Source of the DNA: Adiantum capillus-veneris
Taxonomy: Eukaryota; Streptophyta; Polypodiopsida; Polypodiales; Pteridaceae
Length of the DNA stretch: 64,000 nt
Assembly (NCBI GenBank): GCA_014529385.2
Contig: CM043952.1
Coordinates: 67,895,370-67,959,369, forward strand
Direction: 5' to 3'
Shown here: in pieces, positions 47,882 through 64,000 of the stretch
How positions within the stretch are numbered: position 1 is the stretch's first letter
Layout: each line of letters opens with the position of its first letter
Notes under the pieces: model-generated
Database searches by the model: none
Seen by the model: the letters and a program-made list of their open reading frames with translations, nothing else
What the model was told of the DNA's origin: nothing
Program-made: the position numbers and the translations under genes

Positions 47882-50115
47882 ATCCATCAGTAGGTGAGGA
47901 TGCTATTGGAGCTATGCTTCTTCAACGAGGTAACAATTCTCACTACATGAAGCCTATCTATTGTGCTAGCATGGTGAAGCTAGAGGTGGAAAGAGGCTAT
48001 ACTGAGGTGGAGCTCATTATGGTAAGTGTGATTTATGCATGTAGAAGGTTTAGGCACTACCTTCTTCCTAAACCATTCACATTCCTCACTAGCTACACTC
48101 TTCTACCTCAATTGGTGAATAGCCCTACTTTGTCAAAGAGGCTCATGAAGTGGATTATGTAGCTACAGGAATTCCAATTCTCTTTTCTTGTTGAGGAGAG
48201 TACAAGGGCTACATTGGCTGATTTGCTTACCTATAAGGAAAGCCCTCTTCTTCTTAAGGAGGATGCAGTGAAGAAGCAGCACATGGAAGCTCCTGACATA
48301 GACAATGCCTATCTATTTTTTTTTTATGGCTCTTACAGAAAAGCGCATGGTGAAGCTTCAGGAGGTGTGGTAGTTTATGATCCTCAAGGTGCTTTGGTAA
48401 CTAAAAGGAGTTTGAAGCTTACCGCACAAAGCAACAATGAAGTTGAGTATGCTACTTTGGAGAAAGGTCTCAACCTTTGCCTTGAGCTTGGCATCCGTCG
48501 TGTGAGGGTAAGAGGTGATGCTCTTTTGGTGGTTAAGCAAGTACTTGGGGTGTGGCAAAGTAAGAATCCAAGGCTGAAAAATATGTGTTTTCAAGTGAGG
48601 AATCTGCTTAAGCATTTTAAAGCTTGGAGTTTAAGGCGTGTGGATAGGTCTCAAAATGAAGAAGCACATGGTGCAGCGCAAGCTTCAATTGGGCAATTGT
48701 ATGTGATAAGGGCTGATTCTCCTCTTTATTTGGGAAGGGAAGCTTTAGAGAAGGAGGAAGAGTTTCTACAAATAGGTATGCTTCCATCAGGGTTGGAGAA
48801 GCCAAAAAAGTACGCCTTCCTACGTCGTGCCAAAAGGTATGTGCTATTTGGTGATGCCTTGTATATGAAGGGGGCTGATCTTGTGATGAGAAAAGTGCCT
48901 TGGAAAGAGGAAATTTACGAAATTTTAGAGGAGAATCATGAGGGTTCTTGTGGTGGTCACTTTGCTTCAAAGATCACTTTTCATAAAGTCTTGCAGGACG
49001 GTTATGTGTGGCCAAGTGTTAAACGTGATGTTCATCATTGGTGCAAGTCTTGTAAAGAGTGTCAAAGCATGGAAAATAGGGTTCTCAAATCAGAAATTAT
49101 AGGAACCATTGTGCCTTATGATGTGTTTGAGAAGTGGGGTATTGATGCAATAGGTCCTCTACCTATGACAGCTAGAGGCAAATGTTACATACTTACTGCT
49201 ATTGACTATCTATCTAGGTGGGCCGAAGCCAAAGCTATTAAGCACATCACGAGTAAAGATGTTTCCTTATTTATATATGAAGATATTTGTTGAAAATTTG
49301 GCATGCCATTGGATTTGCTTTCTGACAAGGGTCCAGGTTTCAGGGGAGAGTTGGTGGATTATCTATGTGAAAAGCTTCACGTGCATCGCAGGTTTACTAC
49401 TCCATATGATCCCCAATGCAATGGCATGAATGAAAGGTTTAATAGAGATCTCATAAGGATGCTTACAAAGATGACAAGAAACAATGCGAAGACTTGGGAT
49501 TTAGAGCTACCTTGTGCTCTATGGGCTTATAGGATTGTCATCAAATCAGGTACTGGTTTTTCTCCCTTCCATCTAGTTTTTGGCAAAGAGGCTTTACTTC
49601 CTATTGAGGTGGAGATACCAGCCTTGAAGATGATGATAAAGCTTGAAGAAGAGACCAATTATGCATTCAAGGAAAGACTTTTATATTTGCAATGTGTACA
49701 ATTGGATAGGGTGTTATCTTTTGAGCATTATGAGCAGGTCTTGAAGAAGAATCAAGCAAAGGCAAATGAGAAGGTAAAGAACAAGGACATCACGAAGAGT
49801 GACATGGTGCTTCGTTACAATAGTAAGCTTGATAGCACTTTTCAAAAGAAATTTCAAATCAAGTGGCAAGGTCCTTTCTTGGTCTTAAACAGGTTTCCAA
49901 ATGGCACATATCAGCTTGCTGACTTGGATGGTGCCCCACATAAAGCACGTGTGAATGGCTACAGGTTGAAGAAATATATTGCAAGGTTGATGACTGTGAT
50001 TGAGGATGAGCCTTCTTTTGAAGAATTTTTTGATCATGTTTCTAATGATGAAGATGAAGTGAAGACTCCCTCATGTGGTTTACAGGATCTCTTTTGTGCT
50101 GCTGATCATGAATGA
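47845..50115 (+). pseudogene. Gypsy RNase H, second (archaeal-type) RNase H and integrase
   Basis: One frame with stops at 48160-48162 (TAG) and 49291-49293 (TGA). First RNase H: ERGYTEVELIMVSVIYACRR. Second RNase H: FFFYGSYRKAHGEASGGVVV to VKQVLGVWQSKN; its first catalytic residue, normally Asp in DGS, is Tyr. Integrase: HFASKITFHK, CKSCKECQS, Asp in KWGIDAIGPL, Asp in LSDKGPGF, Glu in GMNERFNRDL. The region ends at 50115, just before the 3-prime LTR. Confidence 0.85.
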
Positions 50116-50142
50116 TCTAGCAGGCTGGGGTGTGGCAAACTA

Positions 50143-51014
50143 TGTTGGGTGCATTTCTGACACCCCGTTTTTTGTAAATTTGTACATATAGACATGACAC
50201 CCGATGTCAAAAGGGCATGTGGGATTTCTTTTTGTGGGTTTTTTAGCTTTCTTTAGCAAGCACATATACATGCACTGCAAGTCGCTAGTCTAGTGACAGC
50301 TGTCGGGCTACTGTAAGTGCCCGTGAGTGAGTTTTTTGAAGTGAGCCTTGTATATAACTAAAACTCATGTACAAACTAAAAAACTTTCAGCCAAATATCA
50401 GAAATTTGCAGGTTTTAGCTCGTTGTGGATCCTTGATTCTTTTGGATGCATGTTTTTGCCCCGACTAGCCTTCTCTACGTGTAGTCGTGCTGGGACAGCT
50501 TTCTGTTCGCGTCAATTTTTCTCATGGCGGCGTATGGAATCAAATTTGGTCATCCTTAGATTTCTTGCCAGTCATTTTTCAAGCTTTCTCTCAAGCTTTA
50601 AAGTGCCCCAATTGGAGTTGTGCTCATCAGGTTACGACTAGTTCTCTGCAGGGTTGTGGCTATGGCAGCCTAGTGGCAAATTGTGTGTAGACAGATTCGG
50701 AGGGCATGTATCTATGAATTGTGGAATTGATATTGAAGTTGTGGGTTTTTGATGTTTAATTGTGAAAGGAGAGGCTCTTATCTTCATCTGCATTGGTCGG
50801 CGTGTGCTGTAAATCCGTGCTTTGACAGGGTTTTGCTCCTATGTGACATAGTCTCTTGGGTGGGCGACGGCTAGTAAATTCCCACGGGTCTACTCCTATT
50901 GGACTTGTGGTGTTTCAAAAGGATTTGGCAAAGCTTTTTGTGTCTTGTAGTTCTCTTTCAACGCTCTTGGGTGACATCACTATAGAGGTGTTTCAGTTTG
51001 CTTGTTTCCCAACA
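50143..51014 (+). repeat. 3-prime LTR of the dual-RNase H gypsy
   Basis: Same length as the 5-prime LTR with scattered substitutions. It is followed by CCGC. Confidence 0.95.
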
Positions 51015-51029
51015 CCGCTAAGAGAACCA

Positions 51030-51350
51030 ATAATGAAGGACCCACTGGAGATCGGATTTGTAGATAGTGATTATGCAGGCTATGTTGATAGTCATAAATC
51101 AACAACAGATTGGATTTACACATTTTTTGGTTCTGCTATTTCTTAGAGATCCGTTCTTCAAGACTGTACATCCATTTCTACCACAGAGGTAGAGTATGTT
51201 GCATTGAGTATCATGGATTAGCAACAACTATAGAAAGCCAACTTTAGGGTGTGGCCACACAAGGCTCAATTATAAGTAAGTTGGGATAATAGAGCCTCTT
51301 GAGTTGAAGAACCTCAACTCTACTATGCCAAGGATCTTGTACGTATGCTG
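51030..51350 (+). pseudogene. Copia RNase H scrap
   Basis: Translation gives IGFVDSDYAGYVDSHKSTTD, FGSAIS and STTEVEYVALS, typical of the copia RNase H, then decays. No LTR is recognised. Confidence 0.75.
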
Positions 51351-51437
51351 AAATCGTCATAGTTGCAAAGGCCAATTGCATGTACCTTTTTTTTCTTTTT
51401 TTAAGCCTACGCATTTTGACGACGTTGTATACACCTC

Positions 51438-51543
<106 letters not shown>

Positions 51544-51867
51544 TTACATGACCATGGCAGCTGCAACACATGCAGAGCAGATGTTTTGTCATGAGGCGCA
51601 TCCAAGGCCAACTACCACTCATGGTTGGAGTTTTCAACCGCCAGGTGGCAACATTGCAGGTTCAATTTTGACTGAGTCTTTTTGCACGATCATGGAGTAG
51701 GCTCAATAATCATTGGCTTTATCCAAAAAAAGCATAGTAGGCCTGATAACCGTGCCTCGCATGACCACCACCTTAAAGGTGTGGCTTGCTCTATGTAATG
51801 TTGCTTATGTAGTGTGTACAATGAGGTTGGGCCAACAAAGGAGTGTTTTGTATGTTGACCACATTCC

Positions 51868-51893
51868 GTGTGTGTGCGTGTGTGTGTGTGTGT

Positions 51894-51955
<62 letters not shown>

Positions 51956-51981
51956 TAGCACTCTCATAATCTGTTATTTGC

Positions 51982-52074
<93 letters not shown>
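51868..52074. repeat. GT, GA and CT compound microsatellite
   Basis: GT at about 51868-51894, GA at 51895-51952, a 33-bp unique spacer, then CT at 51986-52074. The GA and CT arms are complementary and could form a long hairpin. Confidence 0.95.
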
Positions 52075-52076
<2 letters not shown>

Positions 52077-54401
52077 AAAGTGTTGCAGTGATTGCTTCAA
52101 TGTGAGCACCTTGCTAGCATGGGCATTCACCACATTTGTGATAAAGGGGCCATGTTTTGGTATCCAAGTAAGCTTTTGATGGTGTGTATCATGTCAATTC
52201 CAAGGGGCTAATGCATGCTATTCCCCTAAGCTCTCACTTTACACCGTTGCAATAAGTTCAATGCAATGGTGCTATCAAAGGTGACATGAAGTGCTCTATT
52301 GGCGGCCATGTTGATGAAGGTAGCAGTGGAGATTGCTGTGGTGGTGCAATTGGTTCAAAGATTTGCAAAAGAGAATAGATCTAGGTTTATGGATAGCCAA
52401 GCTAGCCTACCAAGTCTGCAGGAGGGTGATGAAGAAGCGTAAACCGAGGCGGTTGGGCATATTTTTGAAGCCCATGAATTGATTGATGATGATCCAAGAG
52501 AAAAGCAGTTGGAGGTGCCTTTGGATTGCCATGATGATGCCAGAGATGTAGGCCTTTTGGATCACGTATATTGTGGGAGTGAAGCTGGTTGGGGCTTTGA
52601 TGATGCTGAGGATGTTATGGATGAGGAGATGCAATTGCTTGTGGATAAGGCTTTGACCAGGGTACAAGTTATACGAGGGTTAATCCCCCTACAAGTGGGG
52701 ATTCCAATGGCACGGGCATGCTCTATGGAGAAGAAAGGAGATGTCCAGGGTGAGTCCAAGCTGTCTAAAGAGGTATGCAGTACATGGCTGAAATGTATGC
52801 TTGTAAGTGTAGCAGTGAGGTATGTTATCCGCCAGATACGGAGTTCCATGGAGATGAACTATGTGTTACATGGTTGGGAGGGAGGGTCAAAATTTTAGTT
52901 GGTATGGGTGATGTGTTTACAGAGCCAGGTGTATTAATCAGGCAAGTGACAATGCGGAGAAGTGCTAAGGTGATTTGAGCATATTGTGTGTACAACTGGT
53001 TGTGGACATGGGTGAAGCATTACTTGAGGGTGTTGCAGATGGATGGAAGGAGTAAATGCCAGGTATTTGATCTAGGCAAAAGCTATGTGATGCAGGGGGT
53101 GGGGCAACCCACTTGAGGTTTAGCAGTAGTTGGCAGAAGTAGGGGGACCTTGTACATATGGTAGGTTTCTGTGGTTTGCTCACAGTTTTGGATAGTGTTT
53201 GCCATTTTTGCAGTTGGTAGAAGAATAAATATGCTTTTTGGTTGAACATGAATGTTCAACAAGGGGATTGGGCAATGATGGTGCATCCAAAGCGTGTCGA
53301 TCCTAACAGAGGCCACAGGCAATGATGTGTATGCTTACAGATGCATAGCAGAGAGCTAGAGCAAATGGGAAGAGCTTGGGAAGGTAAGTTACAGCTGAAA
53401 TGTATGCTTTATGTGGTTTTCTCGGCCAAAAGGGCTCCAGATAGGGCCTGACAGGGTGGCAGATGAAGGGTGATCAAAGTGCTGATTTTTGTCCCTAGTA
53501 TGTAGAGCTTGAAGTGTTGATAGACCAGGTCTAGACGGTTCGTCAAACGGAGCTATAGACTGCAAGATATTTGGCTTTGAAGCTAGGGTGCTTGCAGATC
53601 TGAGACGGATAGGCCAGATGATGCCAGGTTGTCCAAGCCAGTTTGGGGCTATGAGCATGTAGTGCTTGATTTATGGAGCCTCTTGGTCTTTCAAGATCAG
53701 CAATTTGAGTCCCGAATGCCAAGATATTAACAATCGAAGTTTTGTCAAGGGTTGGGTTGGTGCCAGTTTGTCCATGCCGAGAAATGTGCAATATGATGGT
53801 TTTTGAAGCTCTATGGGGTTGTAGGATGTGGTGTGCACGGTGTGAAGCCAATAGGAAGTGATTCATGAATCGAGACCCGAAACAGGAAGATCTTGCAAGT
53901 TGAAATTGGTGCCCGTTGCCAGCGGAGTGGCGACAAATGAACTTTGCCGATTTTATCGGCCTCAGTTTGCAGTCTCAGGGAATTCAAAGTGCAAAACATG
54001 CATGTGAGTTTGAAGTACAAAATAGTGGCTCTAGGTTGGTTTCCATGGCTCAAGGAGAGGAGCCCTGTGCAATGTTTGGAAGTTAGAGCAAGGAGGACCA
54101 AAAGGGGTTTTTTTTTAAGGAGGAAAAGTTTGAATTTTTTTGAGATCTTGGAAAAGGGTGGCCTATGTAATGCCATGTGACCTATGTGATGCCACGTGGC
54201 AGGAAAATGGTCTCACATGTGTATGAAGGCACGGGTAGTATGGGGTATATGGGCCAAGAGAGGTACCCCCCTTAGGCATCATAAGGCGTGGGCTTGTGGA
54301 GCTCTTGAACATGGTGGGTGCGTTGCGGGCTCTGTGTGGTGGCGCTATTGGGCGTCCGTCGGCGATGCAGCTTGCATGGTGTGGACTGCTATCAATCATT
54401 A
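52075..54401. other. Unassigned region with one 139-codon open frame
   Basis: No known domain is recognised. A plus-strand frame at 52479-52898 (starting MIDDDPREKQLEVPLDC) is open but has no motif I know and could be chance. The rest has short broken frames and GGTAGTTGGCAG-like phrases. It may be decayed retroelement DNA. Confidence 0.35.
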
Positions 54402-54429
54402 GGAAATTTCGGAGGTCATTTGGAGGGCC
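54402..54429 (+). repeat. Right terminal inverted repeat, copy C
   Basis: GGAAATTTCGGAGG... to ...GGAGGGCC, preceded by CATTA. About 170 bp of subterminal sequence also matches copy A (reverse complement of 3550-3721). Confidence 0.85.
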
Positions 54430-54747
54430 ATATGAAATAGAAATAAAATAGATCACATCCAATGAGCTTGAGGGCTACGTTACGTAGGAAAATACGTGGA
54501 AAGACTCAAGAAATAGGAAATATTTTAAAACTTTCACGAATCTAGGATTGTGGCATCATAACTTCTTTGCTTTTACCGAGTTGTTAGGTGCATGTGTGGT
54601 CCCATTGCTGATATTCTCTTATGGTCATTAACGTACTGGAGGGTGACCATTAAGCCCGCACAAGATATAGGAATTGTAAAACACTTTCCCTCCATTAGGA
54701 TGCTTTCAAAGTGAATCTCCCTCCACTAAAGCTTTTCTCTCAGAGCT

Positions 54748-56189
54748 ATGGCTTCCACGTCTTCCCGCCCAAGAAGCTCTAGGTGTTTATGGTCTCTCAC
54801 ACCAACTAGCAACACCTGCACTTTTCCTAGAAGGCCAAGTAGTAGCATATCATCAATTACAATATCAACTTCAATAAGTGCAGAGAACCAATGGGCTGAA
54901 CAAAGGATAAACAAAGGTTCATGGGTCCTCATGCAACCAAGATGAGCCAAGAGGTCTAGTGCTATCAATGTTTACTGCTGAGCATGGAAGGCCAGAGTGT
55001 TGGATTTCAAAGTTGAAATCGGCAAAAGATCTATAAAGGAAGTTCTTGTTCAGCATGTATTTACCCATCTAGACGTGATAGCAAATGGTGGAAATGTGTC
55101 AGATATACATCAACCACGTTGCAATTGTAAGTATTCTTCACATCTCAACTGCATTGATTTGTCATTTCACTTATTGATACTCTTAGTTTAACTTTTGTTA
55201 TATATTTTGCAACGTTTATCCCTCTTCTTATGAGCAATGGCTCCATTCTTCACATCTCAACTACATTAGATTTGTCATTTTCACTTATTGATACTCTTAG
55301 TTTAACTCTTTTTATATATTTTGCACATGTTTATCCCTCTTCTTATGAGCAATGGGAGCCTGTGGAGTGCATAATAGGCCTCTTCCTTTTCGTTCATGCC
55401 CACATTGGTTCTCTACAATATTCAGGGAGAACCAGCAAAAGCCTGGCTAATGAAGGAATATTTTTCTATGACCACTTCTACCAACTCTTCCCAGGGAATA
55501 AGAATGGCATGTTGGTGAAAGTGCCTCTACCAACCGATTGGAACACTGTGGACTAGCCAGTTTTTGAGGAAACAATGGTGGAGGCAATGCGAAGTAAGCT
55601 CTACAAGGATATATAGAGGTCTCTACGTATCTCTATTCCCACCAAACTGGTTAGAATTGCAAACTTTTGTCCTGCTACACTGTTCATAGAGTTGTTTCAT
55701 AACTACAATATACATGTTGCGAAAACTATGTTCATGTGCAAGTCATTTCAGCAGTCATCCTGTGACAAACTTCTTGACAAAGGATGGTATGTAAAGGAAG
55801 ATATTGGCATACAGTGCGAGGTTGCGCTTGACACTCTAGTTGTCAAGTACATGATTGCAAGCCAATCATTGTTAGTCTCCTTTTGGTATATGCGATCACA
55901 AATGCTCAAAGGTAAGTACATTCCTATGGACCAGGTTTCTGCAGGTTTGGAAGATAATCTTGCTGTGGATGTGCAAGTGTTTGATAAAGAGCATGGCCTA
56001 ATGTTGGTGGTTACAATAAGGGAGCTATGCAGTCTTCTACAGTTGCGTCACGACATAATTGAAGAGTCAATGGACAGGGACCTTTCAGATTTTTCCTTTT
56101 TCCTAGCTGGCCGTAAGCTGATTCGGTGTAGCGAGAAAGATATTTTGTGCAAAGAGTTGGATGGTCGGGTTGAAATAGTGTCAATGTAA
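54748..56189 (+). pseudogene. Copy C of the unknown 413-residue gene
   Basis: Exons 54748-55126 (379 nt) and 55327-56189 (863 nt) have exactly the lengths of copy A, so no net indels occurred. It is inactivated by point changes: TGA at 54943-54945 and again near 54977, TAG near 55554 and 55613, and an acceptor changed from TTGCAG to TTGCAC. All changes are single-base, consistent with decay by substitution after loss of function. Confidence 0.8.
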
Positions 56190-56315
56190 CAGAGATTCTT
56201 GTGAACCCAAGTGTATACGAATGACTTTCAATACATGAAGTTTTTTTGAGCTCATTTGTCAATTGTGGTCTATGAATATAAGTGTCCTTGAAATACATTT
56301 CTTTAGCCATTGCCA

Positions 56316-56317
<2 letters not shown>

Positions 56318-56397
<80 letters not shown>
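56318..56397. repeat. (CT)n microsatellite between convergent genes, copy C
   Basis: Occupies the same place as the GA run at 1803-1856 in copy A, but longer. Confidence 0.95.
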
Positions 56398-56400
<3 letters not shown>

Positions 56401-56430
56401 GTTAGGCAAGACAAAGACATGATAGAAGAG

Positions 56431-57540
56431 TCATCTTAATTCATTAGAAAGTACAAAATCGTCCATGAACAATGGAATGAGATACAATTTCTGTAAGTAT
56501 GGAATCAAAATGTCTTCAAGGTAAAAATCAAAGGTATGCCCCTCAAAAGAGGGTTGTGAGATAGTTGTTCCTGGTGGATTTAGGTCTCCCTTTTCAGGAG
56601 TATCATCAATCATTAGTGTATTATTTGCATCAAAGGGTACATCGATTTGGTTGAACGGTTTGTACAAAAGAGGTAAGTGTGGTTTTTTAGGGTGGTAGTG
56701 GCCTCGATGGTAACGCATTTTCTCTGATCATACAAAAAGGCAAAATCTGACGTATCAGCACCGCATACGCCGCAAACTATTGTAACTAGTGGTGACAAGT
56801 TTTGCCTTTGCATTGAAGACCATACGACAACTCTGAAGCGTGGAAGAAGAAACTGAATAAATTATTTTGTTCCTGGACGAGCCACAACTCGATAAGAACC
56901 CATCCGAAATGTTTGCAAATCCTCGAAGGTGTCTGCTATACCCAGAGGCACGCGCATCAGCAACAATCCATTGATGTCCAAGATAATCAACCTCTGTAAA
57001 AGTTGACAAGTACATATAAGTAGTTAGAAGTTGAACATATTTTGCCATACTTGAATAGACATTATCGAAACAACCGTATCTACAGGTAGCAAGGGTCCAT
57101 ACTAGGTCTCTATAGTGTTGTTGTCGTTGTTGCTATCCTCTGCTTTAGCTTCATCGTCGTAGCCATCGTTCTCATCTTCATCAAGGGTCTCCCCCATGGC
57201 TCTTTCTGCCCCATCTAGGGTTTCCTCCAAGGTTTTTCCTCTCCCTGCGTTGGCCGGTTTGCATCATCCATATCCTTTTGGGGCTCCTGCATTGTCCGGA
57301 TTGCCTCATCCATAGGCCTGCTTTCCTCATCCATCCTTGCCTCATCCAGGGTTTCCTCCATGGGATTTTTTGGTCCCTCCACTAGCCCACTTGGCTCTTT
57401 CATTGTCTCCTCCACTACCTGCTTTCCTCATCCATCCTTGCCTCATCCAGGGTTTCCTCCATGGGATTTTTTGGTTCCTCCACTAGCCTACTTGGCTCTT
57501 TCATTGTCTCCTCCATAAGCCCCTCTGCTTGAGACTGGTT
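56431..57540 (-). pseudogene. Copy C phosphatase-like and acidic exons
   Basis: The FCP1/NIF exon at 56993-56431 is 563 nt against 564 in copy A, so the frame is shifted. LMIDDTPEKGDLNPPGTT and SFDFYLEDIL-type sequence are readable. The acidic exon at about 57540-57067 has its own repeat set (MEETLDEARMDEESRPMDE-like). Its donor GTAATG has become ATAATG. No functional product is expected. Confidence 0.8.
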
Positions 57541-57890
57541 TGCCAACCTCAGGCTACTTCAACTCAAAATATAGTTAGGCCTAGAAGACATATTCTACTA
57601 CTTGGCGATGCGTTCCCAAATGTTAAGGATTGTTGAAGTTCCTAAGAAGTTTGAAGCTCTTGCACCTTCATAGGGAAAGAAAAACTATAAGATAACTACA
57701 GACCACGTTGTCGCATGGGAGGTCTGAGAGAATACCATGTCATGAGAGCTAAAAGAATATTAGAGGATTGACTCCGAGACACCCATAATATTGTAATGAA
57801 CTCATAAAAATCAAATTTTGATGAATAAAAGAAGCATAGACTCAGTTTTGGCTCAAATGTGTACTAAGTTTTCTCTCTCCTTGTTTTGTT
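57541..57890 (+). other. Retroelement-derived sequence beyond the copy C break
   Basis: A plus-strand frame reading QPQATSTQNIVRPRRHILLL from 57544 ends soon after. It joins in frame to the minus-strand frame that stops at 19711 if the interval between is inverted. The rest up to 57890 is AT-rich and noncoding. Confidence 0.45.
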
Positions 57891-58095
57891 TTAGATGGAT
57901 CTTCTTAATTGTTTAGATGAACTCCCAAGTGATTTTTTACTTTTCCTAAGTGACCTATTTTTCCTCTTAGCAACACCATTTTTCTGAGGCATGAAAGGCA
58001 TTGTACATTGGTGTTTTATCACACAACTAGCTAGCCAGAAATGCATCAAATTCATGAGACATATACTCCCCGCCTCGATCAAAACAGAGGGTGCC
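57891..58095 (-). pseudogene. Copia integrase, lower fragment (family D, second copy)
   Basis: Minus-strand reading gives FDRGGEYMSHEFDAFL, IKHQCTMPFMPQKNGVAKRK and then decays. It continues upstream at 63511 across the LTR element inserted between GTGCC duplications. It belongs to the same family as the copy at 31816-32513. Confidence 0.85.
58091..58095. repeat. Target site duplication GTGCC (lower side)
   Basis: Matches 63511-63515, directly after the other LTR. Confidence 0.9.
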
Positions 58096-58259
58096 TGTCA
58101 GGACACGCGTCCTACGGGCAGGGCCCTACCCTAAAGGGGGGTCACGGACCCCAGCCATGGGCCAGCTAGCAGTGTGGACAGGGGATCCTAGGGCTAAGAG
58201 CCTATAAGTATGGGCGGTTGGGTGGAGGATCCGGGTCTCTAGCTCCTAGGGTTCTCATA
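58096..58259 (+). repeat. 5-prime LTR of the LARD-like element
   Basis: Starts TGTCAGGACACG and ends GGGTTCTCATA. It differs from the 3-prime LTR at only a handful of positions. Confidence 0.95.
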
Positions 58260-58260
58260 T

Positions 58261-58272
58261 TGGTATCAGAGC
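58261..58272 (+). other. Primer binding site, tRNA-iMet type
   Basis: TGGTATCAGAGC, one base after the LTR, is the usual plant initiator-tRNA-Met primer site. Confidence 0.9.
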
Positions 58273-58346
58273 AAGGTGGGAGGAGGAAGAAGGGAGCTAT
58301 GGAAGAGGGGAGATGGAGGTCAACCATGGAGCTCTCGCATGGAGTT

Positions 58347-63346
<5,000 letters not shown>

Positions 63347-63510
63347 TGTCAGGACACGGGTCCTACGGGCAAGGCCCTACCCTAAAGGGGGGTCATGGAC
63401 CCCGGCCATGGACCAGCTAGCAGTGTGGACAGGGTATCCTAGGGCTAAGAGCCTATAAGTATGGGCGGTTGGGTGGAGGATCTGGGTCTCTAGCTCCTAG
63501 GGTTCTCATA
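63347..63510 (+). repeat. 3-prime LTR of the LARD-like element
   Basis: 164 bp, matching 58096-58259, followed by GTGCC. Confidence 0.95.
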
Positions 63511-64000
63511 GTGCCCATAGTACATTTTGAGACATTTTCAACCATAGCCAAAGATTGTTTGAAGCACATAAACACTTTGGAATTTGCCTTAAGCGGAGAC
63601 ACCCATGAATGCTTGGAGTAATCATCAATGAAAGTCACAAAGTAAAGGTAATTGCCCAAGGATGGAGTTTGCATGGGCTTATAAACATCACTATGTACAA
63701 GCTGCAACCTGCATGTGGCTCTAACTGAACCCATTCCTTTGGAAACTTTGAACGCTGCATCTTACCCAGAATACAGCCTTCACAAACATGTTTGACAAGT
63801 GCTTCAAGAGATGCCAAGAAATCATATCAGATTTTTGCAAACACAGCAAACTGGCAAAATTCAAATGTCTAAAACATGCATGCCAAAGTTTTGCATCTAA
63901 AATAGCCTTATAATGCACAACTGCATTTGCAAAATTATGACCACACTTGTCATAAAAAGTGAGCTTATACAGCCCACGGCATAAAATGCCAGATGCAATG
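63511..64000 (-). pseudogene. Copia integrase and pre-integrase, upper fragment (family D, second copy)
   Basis: The minus strand reads VKHVCEGCILGKMQRSKFP, VRATCRLQLVHSDVYKPM and FIDDYSKHSWV, ending at the GTGCC site, where the frame resumes at 58095. It runs off the window. Confidence 0.85.

Larger units (their letters stand above)
43861..51014 (+). mobile_element. Ty3/gypsy retrotransposon with paired 872-bp LTRs and dual RNase H
   Basis: LTRs at 43861-44732 and 50143-51014 are both 872 bp and differ at few sites. A direct repeat CCGC at 43857-43860 and 51015-51018 fits a target duplication. The 5-prime LTR is followed by TTTTGGTGCCCC, a plausible primer site. Gag, protease, RT, RNase H, a second RNase H and integrase follow in one strand. 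The second RNase H before integrase places it near the Tat clade. Several stops make it defective, but LTR similarity points to a recent insertion. Confidence 0.9.
54402..57540 (-). mobile_element. Histone-Ulp1-FCP1 TIR transposon, copy C (right part, inverted)
   Basis: Terminus at 54402-54429, then the 413-residue gene on the plus strand, a CT microsatellite, and the phosphatase-like and acidic exons on the minus strand. The order equals copy A read backwards. Homology ends at 57540, at the element position where copy B ends at 19710. The copy is more decayed than A. Confidence 0.8.

Noticed and set aside
52479..52898. 139-codon open frame as a host gene
   Set aside because: No recognised domain, no supporting neighbours, no second copy. 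Kept only as a remark in the unassigned region.

Overview
This is repeat-dense nuclear DNA of a land plant. The lineage cannot be fixed from the sequence; a large repeat-rich genome such as a fern, lycophyte or gymnosperm is plausible. The evidence is nested plant Ty1/copia and Ty3/gypsy retrotransposons, tRNA-iMet type primer sites, GT/AG introns and very long GA/CT and GT microsatellites. I see no ordinary host gene, no RNA gene and no CRISPR.

The main content is an apparently undescribed DNA transposon family present as three partial pieces. Copy A (1-3749, right part) sits inside a copia element. Copy B (11578-19710, left part) and copy C (54402-57540, right part, inverted) end at the same internal point, so they look like the two halves of one element of about 11.3 kb separated by a 37.8-kb inversion. 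All pieces share a 28-bp terminal sequence, GGAAATTT...GGAGGGCC on the element strand. Combining the pieces gives four genes in the order + - + -: (1) a DDE-type transposase with a CxxC...H insertion; (2) an unknown acidic protein on the minus strand; (3) one long fusion gene encoding an N-terminal CENH3/H3-like histone, a linker, a Ulp1/C48-type cysteine protease domain, an acidic repeat domain and an FCP1/NIF-type phosphatase-like domain; (4) an unknown 413-residue protein on the minus strand, intact in A. Exon lengths agree between copies and reading phase is kept across introns, so the fusion is one gene of about 835 codons. Genes 2 and 3 diverge from about 1.2 kb of almost pure CT/GA repeat, and genes 3 and 4 converge on a GA repeat in both A and C. 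No copy in the window is wholly intact.

Region by region: 1-3749 transposon copy A; 3750-6933 copia remainder with 3-prime LTR; 6934-11577 spacer with tandem duplications, a LINE ORF1 remnant and microsatellites; 11578-19710 transposon copy B; 19711-23940 retrotransposon leader/LTR and noncoding DNA; 23945-24983 copia 3-prime remnant; 25060-31003 decayed gypsy element on the minus strand; 31004-31810 noncoding; 31816-42423 minus-strand copia element split by an 8-kb LTR element (32514-40568, target duplication GAACC) and by a small MITE (41496-41696); 42630-43860 gypsy integrase remnant; 43861-51014 gypsy element with paired 872-bp LTRs; 51030-54401 copia scrap, microsatellites and unassigned DNA; 54402-57540 transposon copy C; 57541-64000 second member of the minus-strand copia family, interrupted by a 5.4-kb non-autonomous LTR element (58096-63510, target duplication GTGCC).
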